Source of the DNA: VRUE01 sp033856195 | GTDB lineage: Bacteria; Actinomycetota; Thermoleophilia; Solirubrobacterales; 70-9 | DNA length: 64,000 bases | Assembly (NCBI GenBank): GCA_033856195.1 | Contig: JAWVFL010000024.1 | Location: 1-64,000, forward strand | Direction of reading: 5' to 3' | Shown: positions 22,456 to 30,053 of the stretch, in pieces | Layout of the letters: the number at the start of each line of letters is the position of its first letter | Numbering within the stretch: position 1 is the first letter of the stretch | Position numbers and translations under genes: made by a program | Notes under the pieces: model-generated | Told to the model about the DNA's origin: nothing | The model's input: only the letters and a program-made list of their open reading frames with translations | The model's database searches: none

Positions 22456-23706
22456 ACCGGGGCTGCGGTGGTGGTCGACGCCTACTCGACCGGGGCGCGG
22501 CTGGCGCCTCGCTTCGCTGCCGCTGGCCTGCCCGTCGTCCACGTGCAGAGCAGCCCGCGGCTACCCGAGTTCTACTCGCGTGCCTTCCGGGCCGGCGACT
22601 TCGTCGAGAACGTCGTCCACGAGGGGGACCTGGAGGCGACGGCGGCACGGCTCGCCGCGCATGACCCCGCCTTCGTCGTCGTCGGCGCCGAGCCGGGGGT
22701 GCCCCTGGCCGACGCGCTCAGCGAGCGGCTCGGCTTGCCCTCCAACGGCAGCGCCCAGAGCGTCGCGCGGCGCGACAAGAACGCAATGTCCGAGGCGCTG
22801 CGGGCGGCAGGCTTGCGTACCGCGGAAGCCCTGAAGACAGCCGACGCGAGCGAGGCCGTCGCCTGGTCGCAAGAGCGCGGCGGCGCCCCGGTTGTGGTCA
22901 AACCGCTCGACAGTGCCGGTACCGACGGGGTCAGCATCTGCCACGACGGCGCCGCGATCGACGCCGCCTTCGCGGCGATCCTGGGACGGCCCAACGCCCT
23001 GCACGGCGCCAACGAGGAGCTGCTGGTCCAGGAGCTGCTGGAGGGCACCCAGCTCTTCGTCAACTCGGTCAGCTGGGACGGCGTCCACCACGTCTCCGAG
23101 GTCTGGCGCGACAACAAGCTGCGCGCCGGCGCCAACTTCATCTACGACTACGAGGAGCTGCTGCCGCGTCACGGCGAGCAGCAGGACCAGGTCGTCCCCT
23201 ACGTCGAATCGGTGCTCGACGCGCTCGGCATTCGTTTCGGCCCCGCTCACACCGAGGTGATGCTGACCGAGACCGGCCCGGTGCTGGTCGAGTCGGGGGC
23301 GCGCATGCACGGCTCCGTCCCCGACGAGATCGTCGATCGCTGCACGCCCAGCCACCAGACGCTTACCGCCGAGGCCTACCTCGAACCGCGCTCGGTGGCG
23401 CGCCGGGCGGCGCGACCCTACGAGCTGATGGCGGGCGCCTACTGCGTGATGCTGATCTCCCAGCACGAAGGGCGGATCGTCGCCGACGCCGGCATGCGGG
23501 AGATCGAGGCGCTGCCCTCCTTCGCCGGCACGATCTCGATGCTCGGGCCGGGCGACCGGCTCAAACGGACCGTCGACCTCTTCTCATGCCCGGGGATCAT
23601 CTACCTGGTCGACCCCGACCGAGATCGGCTCAAAGCCGACTATGACCGCATCCGCGAGCTCGACGCCACCGGCGTCTTCGAGCTCGAGGAGCTGGTCGCC
23701 TCTTAA
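22411..23706 (+). CDS. ATP-grasp domain protein (carboxylate-amine ligase type)
   Basis: The product has 431 residues from the ATG at 22411, which has GAAGG upstream. An N-terminal Rossmann-like domain (GAAVVVDAYSTGARLAPRFA, VVVGAEPGVPLADALSERLG) is followed by the ATP-grasp fold: VVKPLDSAGTDGVSICHDGA, ELLVQELLEGTQLFVNSVSW, and the metal-binding HTEVMLTETGPVLVESGARM. This layout matches the BacD/carnosine-synthase group, which joins amino acids or other carboxylates to amines with ATP. The substrate is unknown. The adjacent methyltransferase could modify the same small molecule. Confidence 0.85.
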   Translation: MTATSSPPSGGTKRYTGAAVVVDAYSTGARLAPRFAAAGLPVVHVQSSPRLPEFYSRAFRAGDFVENVVHEGDLEATAARLAAHDPAFVVVGAEPGVPLADALSERLGLPSNGSAQSVARRDKNAMSEALRAAGLRTAEALKTADASEAVAWSQERGGAPVVVKPLDSAGTDGVSICHDGAAIDAAFAAILGRPNALHGANEELLVQELLEGTQLFVNSVSWDGVHHVSEVWRDNKLRAGANFIYDYEELLPRHGEQQDQVVPYVESVLDALGIRFGPAHTEVMLTETGPVLVESGARMHGSVPDEIVDRCTPSHQTLTAEAYLEPRSVARRAARPYELMAGAYCVMLISQHEGRIVADAGMREIEALPSFAGTISMLGPGDRLKRTVDLFSCPGIIYLVDPDRDRLKADYDRIRELDATGVFELEELVAS

Positions 23707-23725
23707 AGCTGGCAGGGGACCCGGG

Positions 23726-25324
23726 TCAGCCACCGCGCTTGCGCAGGGTGCGGCGGCCTACCTTGAGAAGGGGGCCGGCGCCCTCGCGCAGCGCCTGGGT
23801 CCGCACGGCGCCCTTGCCGTAGAGCAGCTTGGCCGAGGCGCGCACCGCTTCGCCAAGGGTCTGGTCGTAGGGGTGCCACCAGAAGTCGCGGGTGATCCCC
23901 GGCTCCCAGGAGTTCATCTTGACGTTGACGCACTCGTAGAAGCCGAATTTGGAGTGCGAGCGGCCGACGCCCGAGTCCTTGACGCCGCCCCAGGCGCACT
24001 GGCAGGCGCCGTGGCTGAAGGAGTGGTCGTTGACCCAGACCATGCCCGACTCGATCCGCCGCGCGATCCGCTCGCCCTTCTGGCGGTCCTTGGTCCAGAC
24101 CGAGGCGCCGAGCCCGAACTCGGAGTCGTTGGCGAGGTCGATCGCCTCCTGCTCGGACTTGACGACGACGATCGGCAGCACCGGGCCGAAGATCTCCTCG
24201 CGCATGATCCGCATCTCATGCGTGACGCCGGTGAGGACGGTCGGGGCGACGAACTTGCCTGGCAGGCCGGCGACGTCGACGGGGCCGCCGCAGAGCTTGG
24301 TGGCGCCGGAAGCGACCGCGTCATCGATCAGGTCGACGACGATCTCGTACTGGCCGTCGGAGGTCATCGGGCCGATCTCGGTGTCCCATTGCAGCGGGTC
24401 GCCGAGGCGCAGCCTCTCGGCCTCGCCGGCGACGCCGGCGACGAAGCGGTCGGCGACCTCCTCGACCACGTAGACGCGCTCGATCCCCGAGCAGGTCTGG
24501 CCGGCGTTGGCAAAGCCGCCCCAGACGGCCCCGGAGATCGCGTTGGGCAGGTCGGCGTCGGCGCAGACGATCATCGGATCCTTGCCGCCCAGCTCGAGCA
24601 CCGAGCCCTTGAGGCGCTCAGCGCAGACGGCGCCGACCTTGCGGCCGACCTCGACCGAGCCGGTGAAGAAGATCTTGCCGGCGCTGGAGCGGGCCAGCGC
24701 GTCGCCGACCGCGCCACCGCCGTGGACGACGCGGACGAGGCCCTCGGGCAGGCCGCCCTTCTCGAAGACGCGGCGGATCGCCTCGCCCAGCAGTGGCGTC
24801 AGGCTGGCCGGCTTGAGGACGACGCCGTTGCCCGCCATCAGCGCGATCGCGACCTCGCCGAAGGGGATCGACCAGGGGTAGTTCCAGGGGGCGATCACGC
24901 CGACGACGCCGATCGGCTCGTAGGTGAAGCGGCTTTTCTTGGTCATCAAGAAGGACTGGGTCATCCGCACCTTCTCGTCGGCGAGGATCTTGGGGCCGGC
25001 CTTCGCGCACCAGTGCAGGGCGTCAACGGTCGGGAGGAGCTCCATCGTGTAGGCCTCGGCTCGGGGCTTGCCCTGCTCCTGGACGAGGAGTTCGGCGATC
25101 TCGTCGATCTCGTCAAGGAGGGCGTCGGCGGCGCGCTTCATGTAGCGGGCGCGGTCCTGTAGGGAGAGCTCGGCCCAGGCGGGCTGGATGCGGGCTACGT
25201 CGTCTACTACTCCCTGGACCTGTGCAGGGGTGATCGTGGCGACGGAGCCGACCAGCTCACCGGTGGCTGGGTTGAAGCTCTCGAGGGTGGACTGGGCTGG
25301 GGGGCTCTGCGTGGCGGTCTCCAT
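23726..25324 (-). CDS. NAD(P)-dependent aldehyde dehydrogenase
   Basis: The 532-residue product has the full ALDH fold: cofactor loop GVVGVIAPWNYPWSIPFGEV, FFTGSVEVGRKV, catalytic Glu region VLELGGKDPMIV, catalytic Cys in FANAGQTCSGIERVYV, and EEIFGPVLPIV. It oxidises an aldehyde to the acid. The ~45-residue C-terminal extension (DFWWHPYDQTLGEAVRASAK...) beyond the usual fold end is also seen in membrane-associated ALDHs. The closest known activities are succinate-semialdehyde and long-chain aldehyde dehydrogenases; the substrate cannot be told from sequence. It is divergent from rarA. Confidence 0.92.
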   Translation of the reverse strand: METATQSPPAQSTLESFNPATGELVGSVATITPAQVQGVVDDVARIQPAWAELSLQDRARYMKRAADALLDEIDEIAELLVQEQGKPRAEAYTMELLPTVDALHWCAKAGPKILADEKVRMTQSFLMTKKSRFTYEPIGVVGVIAPWNYPWSIPFGEVAIALMAGNGVVLKPASLTPLLGEAIRRVFEKGGLPEGLVRVVHGGGAVGDALARSSAGKIFFTGSVEVGRKVGAVCAERLKGSVLELGGKDPMIVCADADLPNAISGAVWGGFANAGQTCSGIERVYVVEEVADRFVAGVAGEAERLRLGDPLQWDTEIGPMTSDGQYEIVVDLIDDAVASGATKLCGGPVDVAGLPGKFVAPTVLTGVTHEMRIMREEIFGPVLPIVVVKSEQEAIDLANDSEFGLGASVWTKDRQKGERIARRIESGMVWVNDHSFSHGACQCAWGGVKDSGVGRSHSKFGFYECVNVKMNSWEPGITRDFWWHPYDQTLGEAVRASAKLLYGKGAVRTQALREGAGPLLKVGRRTLRKRGG

Positions 25325-25349
25325 GGCAGTCGATTGTAAGCCGGTGTGG

Positions 25350-25476
25350 GGGAGCCGGGGAAGGTTTCGCCGGTGCCTATGTTCGCTGCGCTCACCAATG
25401 AGGTGCCGCTTCGCGGCTGAGAATCACCCTGCGGGAGCCGCTTCGCGAGGCACCGTCGAAGCCTTCCCCGGCTCCC
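25350..25476. repeat. Long palindromic element (core type A, copy 1) between ALDH and rarA
   Basis: Arms 25350-25377 and 25449-25476 are inverted copies over 28 bases with two mismatches. The spacer carries a 51-bp core (25404-25454) that is almost identical to 57915-57964 and contains the CCGCTTCGCG motif twice. The arms of the two elements are unrelated beyond the terminal GGTGCC/GGCACC. Here the element sits in a divergent intergenic region, between two gene starts, so it is not a simple terminator. Confidence 0.85.
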
Positions 25477-25550
25477 CTCGACAGCTCCACTTTTCCTTGA
25501 GCTGTGAGACCGTGCAGCGACAGCTTGGCCCGTGGTCATACTCAGCGGCA

Positions 25551-26885
25551 GTGGCCGATCAGCTCTTTGACACCGGCAGTGGGGGCAGTTCCGGACCAGC
25601 GGATCCGCCCGCCGATGCGCCGCTCGCGGTGAGGATGCGGCCGCGGAGCTTGGATGAGCTGGTGGGCCAGGAGCATGTGCTCGCCCCAGGATCGGCGCTG
25701 CGTACAGCGATCGAGAGTGGGCATCCGCATAGCGCGATCTTGTACGGGCCGCCGGGGGCCGGGAAGACGACGCTCGCAAGGATCGCCGCTGCTGGGGCGG
25801 AGGGGGCCTTTGAGGAGGAGTCGGCGGTCAATGCGGGGCGGGCGGAGATTCGGGCGGTTATCGAGCGGGCTCGGGAGCGCAGGCAGGGGAGCGGCCGGCC
25901 GACGGTGCTCTTTCTGGATGAGATCCATCGGTTCAACAAGGCGCAGCAGGATGCGTTGTTGCCGGCGGTGGAGGAAGGGCTGCTGACGCTGATCGGGGCT
26001 ACTACTGAGAACCCCTACTTCGAGGTGAATTCGGCGCTGTTGTCCCGCTGCCAGATCTATGAGCTGCGGCCGCTCGAGGCGGAGCAGGTGGAAAAGCTGT
26101 TGCGGCGGGCTCTTGGTGATCCGGAGCGGGGGCTGGCGGAGCCGCCGCCGGTCGAAGATGCGGCGCTGGAGATGTTGGCGCACCGCAGTGGGGGCGATGC
26201 GCGGGTGGCGCTCTCGGCGCTGGAGCGGGCGGTTGAGCGGGCCCGGGGGGAGACCATCGACGTGGCCGCTATCGAGGATGCGCTGCAGCGCAAGGCACTT
26301 GAATACGACCGGCAGGGGGACCGCCACTATGACTTCGTCTCGGCCTGGATCAAGGCGACCCGCGGATCCGACGTCGACGCCTCCCTCTACTACCTGGCGG
26401 TGATGTTGGAGGGCGGCGAGGACCCACGCTTCATCGCCCGCCGTATGGTCATCCTCGCCTCCGAGGACGTCGGCAACGCCGATCCGCAGGCGCTGCTCGT
26501 CGCCGACGCCGCGGCGCGCGCTGTCGACAGGGTGGGATTGCCCGAGTGCGCGCTCAACCTCGCTCAGGCCGCCGTCTACCTGGCACTGGCGCCGAAGTCC
26601 AATGCCTCCTACAAAGCCCTGGGAGCCGCCCGGGCCGAGGTGCGCGAGCACGGCGCCAAGACGCCGCCCGACTACCTGCGCGACGCTCACTACCCCGGCG
26701 CCAAGACGCTCGGCCGCGGCGAGGGCTACCGCTATGCGCACGACGAGCCGGGCGGCGTCAGCGATCAGCAGCTGATGCCGGAGGGCCTCGAGGATCGCCG
26801 CTTCTACACGCCGACCGATCGCGGCTTCGAGGCCGAGCTGGGCCGCCGCCTGCAGGCCTTGCAAGAGCGGTTCCGCAAGCTCTAG
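25551..26885 (+). CDS. rarA: Replication-associated recombination protein A (RarA/MgsA AAA+ ATPase)
   Basis: From the GTG at 25551 the product has 444 residues. AAA+ motifs: RPRSLDELVGQEHVLAPGSA, Walker A YGPPGAGKTTLARIAAAGAE, Walker B VLFLDEIHRFNKAQQDALLP, sensor I GATTENPYFEVNSALLSRCQ, then the MgsA tetramerisation domain with YDFVSAWIKATRGSDVDASL and YPGAKTLGRGEGYRYAHDEP. RarA loads at stalled replication forks and interacts with single-strand-binding protein. The frame is open much further upstream but crosses the palindrome, so the near start is chosen. Confidence 0.95.
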   Translation: MADQLFDTGSGGSSGPADPPADAPLAVRMRPRSLDELVGQEHVLAPGSALRTAIESGHPHSAILYGPPGAGKTTLARIAAAGAEGAFEEESAVNAGRAEIRAVIERARERRQGSGRPTVLFLDEIHRFNKAQQDALLPAVEEGLLTLIGATTENPYFEVNSALLSRCQIYELRPLEAEQVEKLLRRALGDPERGLAEPPPVEDAALEMLAHRSGGDARVALSALERAVERARGETIDVAAIEDALQRKALEYDRQGDRHYDFVSAWIKATRGSDVDASLYYLAVMLEGGEDPRFIARRMVILASEDVGNADPQALLVADAAARAVDRVGLPECALNLAQAAVYLALAPKSNASYKALGAARAEVREHGAKTPPDYLRDAHYPGAKTLGRGEGYRYAHDEPGGVSDQQLMPEGLEDRRFYTPTDRGFEAELGRRLQALQERFRKL

Positions 26886-26960
26886 TCTCGGCGCAACTTT
26901 CGGTGCCGGTTGTGTTTTAGAGAGCGGCTTTCCAAGCTAGAGCCAGGGAGAGCCGACACA

Positions 26961-26995
26961 CCGGCCGGAGGCCTGGACTGGGGGCCTCCGGCCGG
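26961..26995. terminator. Bidirectional terminator-like hairpin after rarA
   Basis: A 13-bp perfect stem (26961-26973 with 26983-26995) of GC-rich sequence and a nine-base loop, followed by ATCAAAAGG. It lies between the converging rarA and TauE/SafE genes. There is no long T-run. Confidence 0.7.
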
Positions 26996-27022
26996 GTATC
27001 AAAAGGGACACACAGGGGGGAA

Positions 27023-27059
27023 CGGTGACCGCGCCTAGCTCGATGGGGCGCAGTCACCG
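27023..27059. repeat. Second hairpin in the rarA-TauE intergenic region
   Basis: Stem 27023-27035 with 27047-27059, 12 of 13 pairs. Together with the hairpin at 26961-26995 and a weaker C/G-rich one near 27070-27107 it fills the convergent 228-base gap; no gene was seen there. Confidence 0.55.
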
Positions 27060-27113
27060 CGTAAGGGGCCAGGCAGGGGGGGCGGCGATTGCGCCGTCGC
27101 TCCGCCCCGCGCT

Positions 27114-27890
27114 TTATCCGAGGATCGCCTGGAGGGCGAGCGAGACACCGGCGACGACGAGGATCGCGGCGATCGTCTTGAGCAGGGCGTCGTCGTCGAG
27201 CCGCCCGGTCAGGTGGGCGCCTATGTAGGCGCCCGGGACCGCGCCGACGCAGCCCGCGGCGAGCAGGTCCCAGTCGATTCCACCGGCGATGTGGCCGATC
27301 AGCCCGCCGATCCCGACGATGACCCCGGTCGCCGCGTTGGTCCCGACCGCTGCCTTCGGCGCGGTGCCCAGCCAGCGCACCATCGCCGGCAGGCGCAGCG
27401 TGCCGAGGATCAAGCCGACCAGGCCGCCCAGCACGCCGACCGCGAAGGCGATGAGGATCGCCACCCAGCGGTCATGAGTGGTTCCGTGGTGCTGCGAAGC
27501 ATCGGATTGCGCGGCCGCTCGGTTGCCCTGGAGGCGACGCGTATGGCGACTGATCTCAACCGCGCCATAGAGGACGACCAGCGCGATCACGGCGAGCAGG
27601 AGGCGCTGGGGCAACAGGCCCGAGACGAGTCCGCCGGCGATGCCGCCGAGCAGGGACGGCGGCGCCATCAGCCAGAAGAGGCGCCAGTCGATGCGGCCGC
27701 CGCGCCAGTGGGCGATCGAGGCGGTGAAGGCAGAGGCGGCGCTGATCGCGACGTTGGCGCCGGCACCCGCCGCTGCCGAGGAGGAGAACTGGAGCACCAG
27801 CGGCAGTCGCAGGTTGCCGAGGACCAGGCCGGCGATCCCGCCCGCGACCGCGACCAGAAAAGACCACGTCGCGATCAGGACCAGATCCAT
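27114..27890 (-). CDS. TauE/SafE-family membrane permease
   Basis: The 258-residue product (ATG at 27890) has about eight hydrophobic segments in two similar halves: GGIAGLVLGNLRLPLVLQFS and GGLVGLILGTLRLPAMVRWL are the two family repeats. A His-rich loop (ASQHHGTTHDRW) joins the halves. The family exports or imports small organic or sulfur anions such as sulfite and sulfoacetate; the substrate is unknown. The frame continues upstream but that part reads antisense to the DUF1385 gene, so the internal start is preferred. Confidence 0.88.
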   Translation of the reverse strand: MDLVLIATWSFLVAVAGGIAGLVLGNLRLPLVLQFSSSAAAGAGANVAISAASAFTASIAHWRGGRIDWRLFWLMAPPSLLGGIAGGLVSGLLPQRLLLAVIALVVLYGAVEISRHTRRLQGNRAAAQSDASQHHGTTHDRWVAILIAFAVGVLGGLVGLILGTLRLPAMVRWLGTAPKAAVGTNAATGVIVGIGGLIGHIAGGIDWDLLAAGCVGAVPGAYIGAHLTGRLDDDALLKTIAAILVVAGVSLALQAILG

Positions 27891-27929
27891 CGACGCGGCA
27901 CGGTAGCGAGGATCGCCTATCGTGATCAC

Positions 27930-28733
27930 ATGGCCACTGAGGAGCAGGAGCGTCTTCGACTCGGCGGCATGGCTCTGCGCAATGGCTTGCTGATCCATGG
28001 GCCGACCCATTGGGCAGCCGCGGTGCGCGACCCCGACGGCACGGTGCACGTGGCCTCCGAGCGCAAGCCCGAGCTGGCGCCGGGGCTCGCCGCCAAAATT
28101 CCCGGCTTGCGCGGACCGCTGAAGCTGGCCGAGGCCCTGGCGGTGCTGCCTCTGGTGCGGCGACGGATGCCGCCGGCGCGCCTGCCCTTCGAGAACTGGC
28201 GCGTAATCGGCGCGATCGGCGCCACCTTGCTCACCACGGCGGCCCTGCGCAAGCGCTTCGGCAGCTCGGCCATGCGCGAGGGCGTGGTGCAGGTAGTCGG
28301 CGCGGCCCCCGCGGTGGTGGCGCTGCTCGACCGCGACCTCGCCGCCTACCACGGGGTCGAGCACAAGGCGATCGCCGCCTACGAGCAGGGCATCGACGAT
28401 CCGGCCGGCGTACCGAAGGAGCACGACCGTTGCGGCTCCAACCTGATCACGCCGATGATGCTGCTCTCAATAGGGGGGACGGTGCTGCTCGAGCGCCTGG
28501 TCGACCGGCCCAGCCCGGCGGCTCGCGCCGTCGTTGGCCTGGCGGGAGCTTCGATCGCGGTCGAGATGTTCGCCTGGAGCGACCGCCATCACGGTGACCC
28601 GCTCGCCGAGGCGTTCCACACGCCCGGTCGGGAGATCCAGCGCTTGATCGCGACCAAGGAGCCGACGCCAGAGCAGCTCGAGGTCGGCGTCGCCGCGCTG
28701 GCCGAGATCCTCCGGGCCGAGAACGGCGCGTAG
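27930..28733 (+). CDS. DUF1385-family membrane protein
   Basis: The 267-residue product shows the family's features: RLGGMALRNGLLIHGPTHWA near the N-terminus, AYHGVEHKAIAAYEQG (about residues 146-161), and EHDRCGSNLITPMMLLSIGG. Several hydrophobic segments suggest an integral membrane protein. The conserved His, Glu, His and Cys residues look like a metal site. Function is unknown for the family. It is the first gene of a four-gene plus-strand operon reaching 29995. Confidence 0.85.
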   Translation: MATEEQERLRLGGMALRNGLLIHGPTHWAAAVRDPDGTVHVASERKPELAPGLAAKIPGLRGPLKLAEALAVLPLVRRRMPPARLPFENWRVIGAIGATLLTTAALRKRFGSSAMREGVVQVVGAAPAVVALLDRDLAAYHGVEHKAIAAYEQGIDDPAGVPKEHDRCGSNLITPMMLLSIGGTVLLERLVDRPSPAARAVVGLAGASIAVEMFAWSDRHHGDPLAEAFHTPGREIQRLIATKEPTPEQLEVGVAALAEILRAENGA

Positions 28734-28743
28734 ACTGCCGCCC

Positions 28744-29157
28744 GTGCTTGGAAGGATCGACCACATCGGCGTCGCCGTCGAGGACCTCGAGGCCGGCATC
28801 GAGCTCTATGAAAAGAGCTTCGGCATGGAGCTGGGGCTGCGCGAAACAGTCGAGGAGCAGGGCGTCGAGGCTGCGTTGCTAAACGTCGGCGAGGGCCACG
28901 TCGAGCTGATGGCGGCGACCGGCCCCGACACGCCGGTCGGTAAGTTCATCGACAAGCGCGGCGCCGGCCTGCACCACGTCGCCTACGCGGTCGAGGACAT
29001 CGACTCGACCCTGGAGCAGCTGGTCGCAAACGGGATCGAGCTGATCGATGCCGAGGCGCGGGCCGGGATCGGCGGCAGCCGCGTCGCCTTCCTGCAGCCG
29101 CGCTCGACCGGGCGCGTGCTCACCGAGATCGTCGAACCCCCAGAAGGAGGGCACTGA
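28744..29157 (+). CDS. mce: Methylmalonyl-CoA epimerase
   Basis: The 137-residue vicinal-oxygen-chelate protein begins from a GTG with RIDHIGVAVEDLEAGIELYE. Metal ligands are visible as His in IDHIGV, His in GLHHVAYAVEDI, and Glu in LTEIVEP. Length and sequence are standard for methylmalonyl-CoA epimerase, which interconverts the 2R and 2S forms in propionate metabolism. Its stop overlaps the next start by one base (TGATG). Confidence 0.93.
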   Translation: MLGRIDHIGVAVEDLEAGIELYEKSFGMELGLRETVEEQGVEAALLNVGEGHVELMAATGPDTPVGKFIDKRGAGLHHVAYAVEDIDSTLEQLVANGIELIDAEARAGIGGSRVAFLQPRSTGRVLTEIVEPPEGGH

Positions 29158-29384
29158 TGGCGGACGCACAGAGGGTGGAGGTCGGCTTCGAGGGTGGTCA
29201 GGTGGTCTCGGTTCGGCTCACCGACGAGGAGCTGAAGGACCTGCGCAAGCAGGTCGAGAAGGGCGGCTGGCACGACGTCAAGACAGAGGACGGCGTGCTC
29301 GCCCTCTACGTCGGCAAGGTCGCCTTCCTGCGCATCGACTCCGGCGAGCACCGGGTCGGCTTCTCGCTCAAGAACGCCAGCTGA
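29157..29384 (+). CDS. Small conserved hypothetical protein
   Basis: The 75-residue acidic protein (VEVGFEGGQVVSVRLTDEEL, KDLRKQVEKGGWHDVKTEDG) looks like a small alpha-beta fold. It overlaps both neighbours by one base as TGATG and so is translated within the mce operon. It resembles the short actinobacterial DUF3107-type proteins, but I am not certain of that assignment. Confidence 0.75.
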   Translation: MADAQRVEVGFEGGQVVSVRLTDEELKDLRKQVEKGGWHDVKTEDGVLALYVGKVAFLRIDSGEHRVGFSLKNAS

Positions 29385-29995
29385 TGCGCGCCCGCAAGCT
29401 GCTCGGCACCGCCGCCCTGGCGACGCTGGGCGCGGCGCTCTGGTGGCGCAAGAACCCATCGGCCTGCCCTTACGGCCAGCGCTTCTGGGTCGAAGCCCCG
29501 CACCCGGTCATCACCCGCGACCGCCTGCGCTCGGTGCTGCGCCCTGAGGCCGGCGAGCGCATCCTCGAGATCGGTCCCGGCGTCGGCTACTACACCCTCG
29601 ACATGGCCCAGTGGGTCGACCCTGAGGGCAAGATTGAGATCTTCGACATCCAGCAGGATTTCCTCGACCACGTCATCGAGCGCGCCAAAGAGCGAGGTCT
29701 CACCAATGTCGTCCCCACCCAAGGCGACGCCACCGCACTCCCTTATGAGGACGACTCGATGGACGCCGTAGTCCTCACCGCCGTCCTCGGGGAGATCCCC
29801 GATCCGGTGGCCGCCCTGCGAGAGATTCAACGGGTTCTCAAATCCACCGGCCGCCTGGTGGTAGGCGAGCTCTTCGGCGACCCCCATTTCACCACCCAGG
29901 CGAGTCTCAAACGCCTGGCAGGAGAAGCCGGCCTGGAATGGGATACCCATTCCGGCAACTGGTTCGCCTACTTCGCCACCTTGTCGTCTGGCTGA
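29384..29995 (+). CDS. Membrane-anchored class I SAM-dependent methyltransferase
   Basis: The 203-residue product has an N-terminal hydrophobic anchor (about residues 7-20, GTAALATLGAALWW). The methyltransferase fold follows with motif I ILEIGPGVGYYTLDMAQWVD, a motif II-type acidic end (KIEIFDIQQDFLDHV), and AVVLTAVLGEIPDPVAALRE. It looks like a ubiquinone/menaquinone-type or phospholipid methyltransferase, but the substrate is not fixed by sequence. It ends the operon and is followed directly by a terminator hairpin. Confidence 0.85.
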   Translation: MRARKLLGTAALATLGAALWWRKNPSACPYGQRFWVEAPHPVITRDRLRSVLRPEAGERILEIGPGVGYYTLDMAQWVDPEGKIEIFDIQQDFLDHVIERAKERGLTNVVPTQGDATALPYEDDSMDAVVLTAVLGEIPDPVAALREIQRVLKSTGRLVVGELFGDPHFTTQASLKRLAGEAGLEWDTHSGNWFAYFATLSSG

Positions 29996-30010
29996 GGCAT
30001 GCCAGGGGTC

Positions 30011-30047
30011 GGCCCCGGCGGGCCGAAGCACCGCCGGGGCCTTCCTT
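30011..30047 (+). terminator. Rho-independent-like terminator after the mce operon
   Basis: Perfect 11-bp GC stem (30011-30021 with 30031-30041), nine-base loop, then TTCCTTA. It lies 16 bases after the methyltransferase stop and 7 bases before the end of the convergent repeat-protein gene. Confidence 0.75.
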
Positions 30048-30053
30048 ATCGAA